A stretch of 64,000 nt of DNA from Pseudomonas yamanorum (lineage in GTDB: Bacteria > Pseudomonadota > Gammaproteobacteria > Pseudomonadales > Pseudomonadaceae), in contig NZ_JACARE010000017.1 of assembly GCF_013386765.1 (NCBI RefSeq), forward strand, positions 297,550-361,549, read 5' to 3'. Every line of letters begins with the position of its first letter. Positions within the stretch are counted from its first letter, which is position 1. The notes beneath the pieces were generated by a model. That model worked only from the letters and a program-made list of their open reading frames with translations, searched no databases and was not told the DNA's origin. Position numbers and translations under genes: made by a program. Shown here in pieces: positions 60,505 through 64,000 of the stretch.

Positions 60505-61671
60505 ATGCACATTCAACGAAAACCTGCCTTGATCGTGGGCGTCCTCGTGGTACTGGCCGTTGTCGCCTGGGTGGTGACCCGCCCGGCCAAGACCAAACTG
60601 ACCGCGCCCACGGCGATCCCGGTGCGGGTGATCAGCGTCAAGGAGCAGGACATCCCGCGTTTTGTCAGCGGCATCGGCTCGGTGCTGTCGTTGCACAGTG
60701 TGGTGATTCGCCCGCAGATCGACGGCATTCTCACCAAATTGCTGGTCAAGGAAGGTCAACTGGTGAAGGCCGGCGACCTGCTCGCGACCATTGACGACCG
60801 CTCGATCCGCGCCAGCCTGGACCAGGCCAAGGCGCAACTGGGGGAAAGCCAGGCGCAACTGCAGGTCGCGCTGGTCAACCTCAAGCGCTACAAGGAACTG
60901 AGCATCGACGACGGCGTGTCCAAGCAGACTTATGACCAGCAGCAAGCCCTGGTCAACCAGCTCAAGGCCACGGCCCAAGGCAACCAGGCCGCCATCGACT
61001 CGGCCCAGGTGCAGCTTTCGTACACCCAGATTCGTTCGCCGGTGACCGGCCGTGTCGGGATTCGCACCGTGGATGAAGGCAACTTCCTGCGCATGAGCGA
61101 CACCCAGGGCTTGTTCTCCGTGACCCAGATCGACCCGATTGCCGTGGAATTCTCCCTGCCGCAACAAATGCTGCCGACCCTGCAAGGCCTGATCGCCGCG
61201 CAACTGCCCGCCGACGTCAACGCCTACATGGGCGCCGACACCGACGGCCAGACCGGCGACCTGCTCGGTGAAGGCCGCCTCAGCCTGATCGACAACCAGA
61301 TCCGCAGCACCACCGGCACCATCCGCGCCAAGGCCGAGTTCAGCAACGGCGCGCAAAAACTCTGGCCGGGGCAACTGGTGACGATCCGCATCCAGACCGC
61401 CCTGCACAAGAACGCGCTGGTGGTGCCGGTCACCGTGGTGCAGCGCGGCCTGGACTCGCACTTTGTGTACCGGGTCAACGGTGACAAGGTCGACATCGTG
61501 CCGGTGCAGGTGGTGTATCAGGACAGCGACGTGAACATCCTCGAAGGCGTGCAGGCCGGTGATGTACTGGTTAGCGACGGCCAGTCGCGGCTCAAGGCCG
61601 GCGCTCAGGTGGATGTGCTCAAGGAACCGCCGCAGGTGATCCAGACCGTTGATGCCAAGGTGCAGCCATGA
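60505..61671 (+). CDS. RND efflux periplasmic adaptor (MdtA/MexM-like)
   Basis: This 388-aa membrane fusion protein has an N-terminal signal-anchor helix (about 8-24) without a lipobox, a barrel-sandwich hybrid (VVIRPQIDGILTKLLVKEGQLVKAGDLLATID, about 66-97), an alpha hairpin (about 98-170), QIRSPVTGRVGIRTVDEGNFL, and the beta-barrel and membrane-proximal domains. It couples the RND pump to an outer-membrane channel. ATG 60505 has only a weak site. Its stop overlaps the pump start (ATGA). Confidence 0.9.
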   Translation: MHIQRKPALIVGVLVVLAVVAWVVTRPAKTKLTAPTAIPVRVISVKEQDIPRFVSGIGSVLSLHSVVIRPQIDGILTKLLVKEGQLVKAGDLLATIDDRSIRASLDQAKAQLGESQAQLQVALVNLKRYKELSIDDGVSKQTYDQQQALVNQLKATAQGNQAAIDSAQVQLSYTQIRSPVTGRVGIRTVDEGNFLRMSDTQGLFSVTQIDPIAVEFSLPQQMLPTLQGLIAAQLPADVNAYMGADTDGQTGDLLGEGRLSLIDNQIRSTTGTIRAKAEFSNGAQKLWPGQLVTIRIQTALHKNALVVPVTVVQRGLDSHFVYRVNGDKVDIVPVQVVYQDSDVNILEGVQAGDVLVSDGQSRLKAGAQVDVLKEPPQVIQTVDAKVQP

Positions 61672-64000
61672 GTGGCAGTCGTTCGCCGTCGGCCTGGTGC
61701 GTCGACCACCCGGTCGCCACCTTGCTGTTGACCTTCGCCCTGGTGTTGCTCGGGATGATTGCCTTCCCGCGTCTGGCCATCGCCCCACTGCCGGAAGCGG
61801 AATTTCCGACGATCCAGGTCAGCGCCACGTTGCCCGGCGCCAGCCCGGACACCATGGCTTCATCCGTGGCCACCCCGCTGGAGGTGCAATTCAGCGCCAT
61901 CCCCGGCATGACCCAGATGACCTCCAGCAGTGCCTTGGGCTCCAGCCTCCTGACCCTGCAGTTCACCCTCAACAAGAGCATCGACACCGCCGCGCAAGAG
62001 GTGCAGGCGGCGATCAACACCGCGTCCGGCAAGCTGCCCAGTGACATGCCCAGCCTGCCGACCTGGAAGAAGGTCAACCCGGCGGACAGCCCGGTACTGA
62101 TCCTCAGCGTCAGCTCCGACAGCATGCCCAGCACCGAGCTGAGCGACTACGTGGAAACCCTGCTGGCCCGTCAGATCAGCCAGATCGACGGCGTCGGCCA
62201 GATCAACATCACCGGCCAGCAACGCCCGGCCATCCGGGTGCAGGCATCGCCCGACAAGCTCGCGGCCATCGGCCTGACCCTGGCGGACGTGCGCCTGGCG
62301 ATCCAGCAATCGAGCCTCAACCTGGCCAAGGGTGCGATCTACGGCGAGAACAGCGTGTCGACCCTGTCGACCAACGACCAGCTGTTTCATCCTGATGACT
62401 ACGCCCAGTTGATCGTGTCCTACAAGAACGGGGCACCGGTGCAACTGCGCGACATCGCCAAAGTTATCAACGGTTCGGAAAACGCCTACGTGCAGGCCTG
62501 GTCCGGCGACACGCCCGGGGTCAACCTGGTGATCTCCCGCCAGCCCGGTGCGAACATCGTCGAGACCGTGGACCGCATTCAATCCGAGCTGCCACGCCTG
62601 CAAGCCATGCTGCCGGCCTCGGTGCAGGTCAGCGTGTTGACCGACCGCACCAAGACCATCCGCGCGTCCCTGCATGAAGTGGAAGTGACCCTGCTGATCG
62701 CGATCCTGCTGGTGGTGGCGGTGATGGCGTTGTTCCTGCGCCAGTTGTCCGCCACGTTGATTGTGTCCAGCGTGCTCGGCGTGTCGTTGGTAGCCAGTTT
62801 TGCCTTGATGTACCTGATGGGTTTCAGCTTGAACAACCTGACCCTGGTGGCGATCGTGATCGCCGTGGGGTTTGTGGTGGACGATGCCATCGTGGTGGTG
62901 GAGAACATTCACCGCCACCTGGAGGCGGGCCTCGACAAACGCGAGGCCGCGATCAAGGGCGCAGGAGAAATCGGCTTTACCGTGGTGTCCATCAGCTTCT
63001 CGCTGGTGGCGGCATTTATCCCGCTGCTGTTCATGGGCGGTGTGGTGGGGCGGTTGTTCAAGGAGTTTGCGCTGACGGCCACCTCGACCATCCTGATTTC
63101 GGTGGTGGTCTCGCTGACCCTGGCGCCGACCCTGGCCGCGTTGTTCATGCGCGCCCCGACCCATCACGCCCACGACAAGCCCGGCTTCAGTGAACGCCTG
63201 CTGGCCGGTTATGCGCGCAATCTGCGCCGCGCCCTGGCCCACCAACGCACCATGGCTGCGATCTTCATGGTGACCCTGGCCCTGGCCGTGGTCGGCTACG
63301 TGTTTATCCCCAAGGGCTTTTTCCCCGTACAAGACACCGGCTTCGTCCTTGGCACCAGTGAAGCGGCGGCCGACGTGTCGTTCCCGGACATGGTCGCCAA
63401 GCACAAGGCCCTCGCCGAGATCGTCAAGGACGACCCGGCGGTGGAAGCGTTTTCCCATTCGGTGGGCGTGACCGGCAGCAACCAGACCATCGCCAACGGC
63501 CGGTTCTGGATCGCCTTGAAAGATCGCGGGGATCGCGACGTGTCGGCCAGCCAGTTTATCGACCGCATCCGGCCGAAACTGGCGAAAGTGCCGGGCATCG
63601 TCCTGTACCTGCGTGCCGGCCAGGACATCAACTTAAGCTCCGGCCCCAGCCGCGCCCAGTACCAGTACGTGCTCAAGAGCAATGACGGCCCCACGCTGAA
63701 TACCTGGACCCAGCGCCTCACCGAAAAACTGCGGGCCAACCCGGCGTTCCGCGACCTGTCCAACGACTTGCAGCTGGGTGGCAGCATCACCCACATCAGC
63801 ATCGACCGTCAGGCCGCCGCGCGGTTTGGCCTCACCGCCACCGATGTGGACCAGGCGCTGTACGACGCCTTCGGCCAGCGCCAGATCAACGAATTCCAGA
63901 CCGAGATCAACCAGTACCAGGTGGTGCTGGAACTGGACACCCAGCAACGCGGCAAGGCCGAAAGCCTGAACTACTTCTACCTGCGCTCGCCGCTGACCAA
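61668..64000 (+). CDS. RND multidrug efflux pump, MdtB/MdtC/MuxB-like (partial, cut by window edge)
   Basis: The first 777 residues of an inner-membrane proton-driven RND pump are present of an expected 1,030 or so. It shows HPVATLLLTFALVLLGMIAF (first helix), ISQIDGVGQINITGQQRPAIRV, and helix 4 with VGFVVDDAIVVVENIHRHLEAG, whose Asp pair forms the proton relay, and IKGAGEIGFTVVSISFSLVAAFIPLLFMGGVVGRLFKEFA. It is most like MdtB/MdtC/MuxB. With a single adaptor it resembles two-gene MexMN-type systems. An outer-membrane channel gene could lie outside the window. Confidence 0.93.
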   Translation, partial: MSGSRSPSAWCVDHPVATLLLTFALVLLGMIAFPRLAIAPLPEAEFPTIQVSATLPGASPDTMASSVATPLEVQFSAIPGMTQMTSSSALGSSLLTLQFTLNKSIDTAAQEVQAAINTASGKLPSDMPSLPTWKKVNPADSPVLILSVSSDSMPSTELSDYVETLLARQISQIDGVGQINITGQQRPAIRVQASPDKLAAIGLTLADVRLAIQQSSLNLAKGAIYGENSVSTLSTNDQLFHPDDYAQLIVSYKNGAPVQLRDIAKVINGSENAYVQAWSGDTPGVNLVISRQPGANIVETVDRIQSELPRLQAMLPASVQVSVLTDRTKTIRASLHEVEVTLLIAILLVVAVMALFLRQLSATLIVSSVLGVSLVASFALMYLMGFSLNNLTLVAIVIAVGFVVDDAIVVVENIHRHLEAGLDKREAAIKGAGEIGFTVVSISFSLVAAFIPLLFMGGVVGRLFKEFALTATSTILISVVVSLTLAPTLAALFMRAPTHHAHDKPGFSERLLAGYARNLRRALAHQRTMAAIFMVTLALAVVGYVFIPKGFFPVQDTGFVLGTSEAAADVSFPDMVAKHKALAEIVKDDPAVEAFSHSVGVTGSNQTIANGRFWIALKDRGDRDVSASQFIDRIRPKLAKVPGIVLYLRAGQDINLSSGPSRAQYQYVLKSNDGPTLNTWTQRLTEKLRANPAFRDLSNDLQLGGSITHISIDRQAAARFGLTATDVDQALYDAFGQRQINEFQTEINQYQVVLELDTQQRGKAESLNYFYLRSPLT

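Noticed and set aside
61860-63458. A 532-codon minus-strand frame in the right edge region
   Set aside because: It is antisense to the RND pump gene, which is open to the window end and has the proton-relay helix 4.

Overview
This 64 kb window is chromosomal DNA from a Pseudomonas of the fluorescens group. The evidence is the complete Pseudomonas-type dcw (division and cell wall) cluster, a bacterial class A RNase P RNA, an OprD-family porin, GC-rich codon use, and several families of GTGGGAG/GTAGGAG-type REP palindromes arranged as REPINs. I saw no rRNA, tRNA, CRISPR array, integrase, transposase or prophage gene.

Layout. 1-8.7 kb holds small conserved genes (YajG-like lipoprotein, CPXCG and DUF2007 proteins, a divergent SRAP/YedK protein), an acyltransferase, a dCache chemoreceptor, an M48 lipoprotein protease and a TMEM165/GDT1-type manganese exporter preceded by a yybP-ykoY Mn2+ riboswitch. 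8.9-11.6 kb holds rsmC, a D-2-hydroxyacid dehydrogenase and a LysE-type exporter. 11.7-20.1 kb is a lipid-related accessory block: fatty acyl-CoA ligase, DUF1302 outer-membrane protein, DUF1329 exported protein and a large MalT-like LuxR regulator. 20.1-23.9 kb, on the minus strand, is a pqi-type intermembrane lipid transport operon (split PqiA, PqiB, PqiC) plus a small membrane protein. 24.1-25.7 kb holds an MBL hydrolase and an OmpA-like lipoprotein.

25.8-48.9 kb is the envelope core. dolP, gmhA/diaA, yraN and lpoA run leftwards, and rsmI, rnpB and mraZ-rsmH-ftsL-ftsI-murE-murF-mraY-murD-ftsW-murG-murC-ddlB-ftsQ-ftsA-ftsZ-lpxC run rightwards. Most dcw genes overlap by a few bases and are translationally coupled. 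The block starts with a clear sigma70 promoter and three MraZ boxes, so MraZ probably represses its own operon. The products make the lipid-linked peptidoglycan precursor (MurC-F, MraY, MurG, Ddl), the septal machinery (FtsL, Q, W, I, A, Z) and the committed step of lipid A synthesis (LpxC); LpoA and DolP on the other strand support wall synthesis and outer-membrane integrity.

49-64 kb is accessory: two tandemly duplicated membrane diguanylate cyclases, an OprD-type porin with a candidate small RNA upstream, a GhrB-type reductase, cheV, a GNAT acetyltransferase, a YkgJ cysteine-cluster protein, an expanded 18-bp REP-derived repeat structure, an Aer-like PAS chemoreceptor, a periplasmic solute-binding protein, a small basic protein, and an RND efflux pair whose pump gene runs off the right edge.

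Best leads: the SRAP protein with two altered active-site positions, the candidate small RNA upstream of oprD, the palindrome-flanked promoter of the acyl-CoA ligase with the DUF1302/DUF1329/LuxR cluster, the interleaved helices of the Mn riboswitch, and the 18-bp-unit REP expansion.
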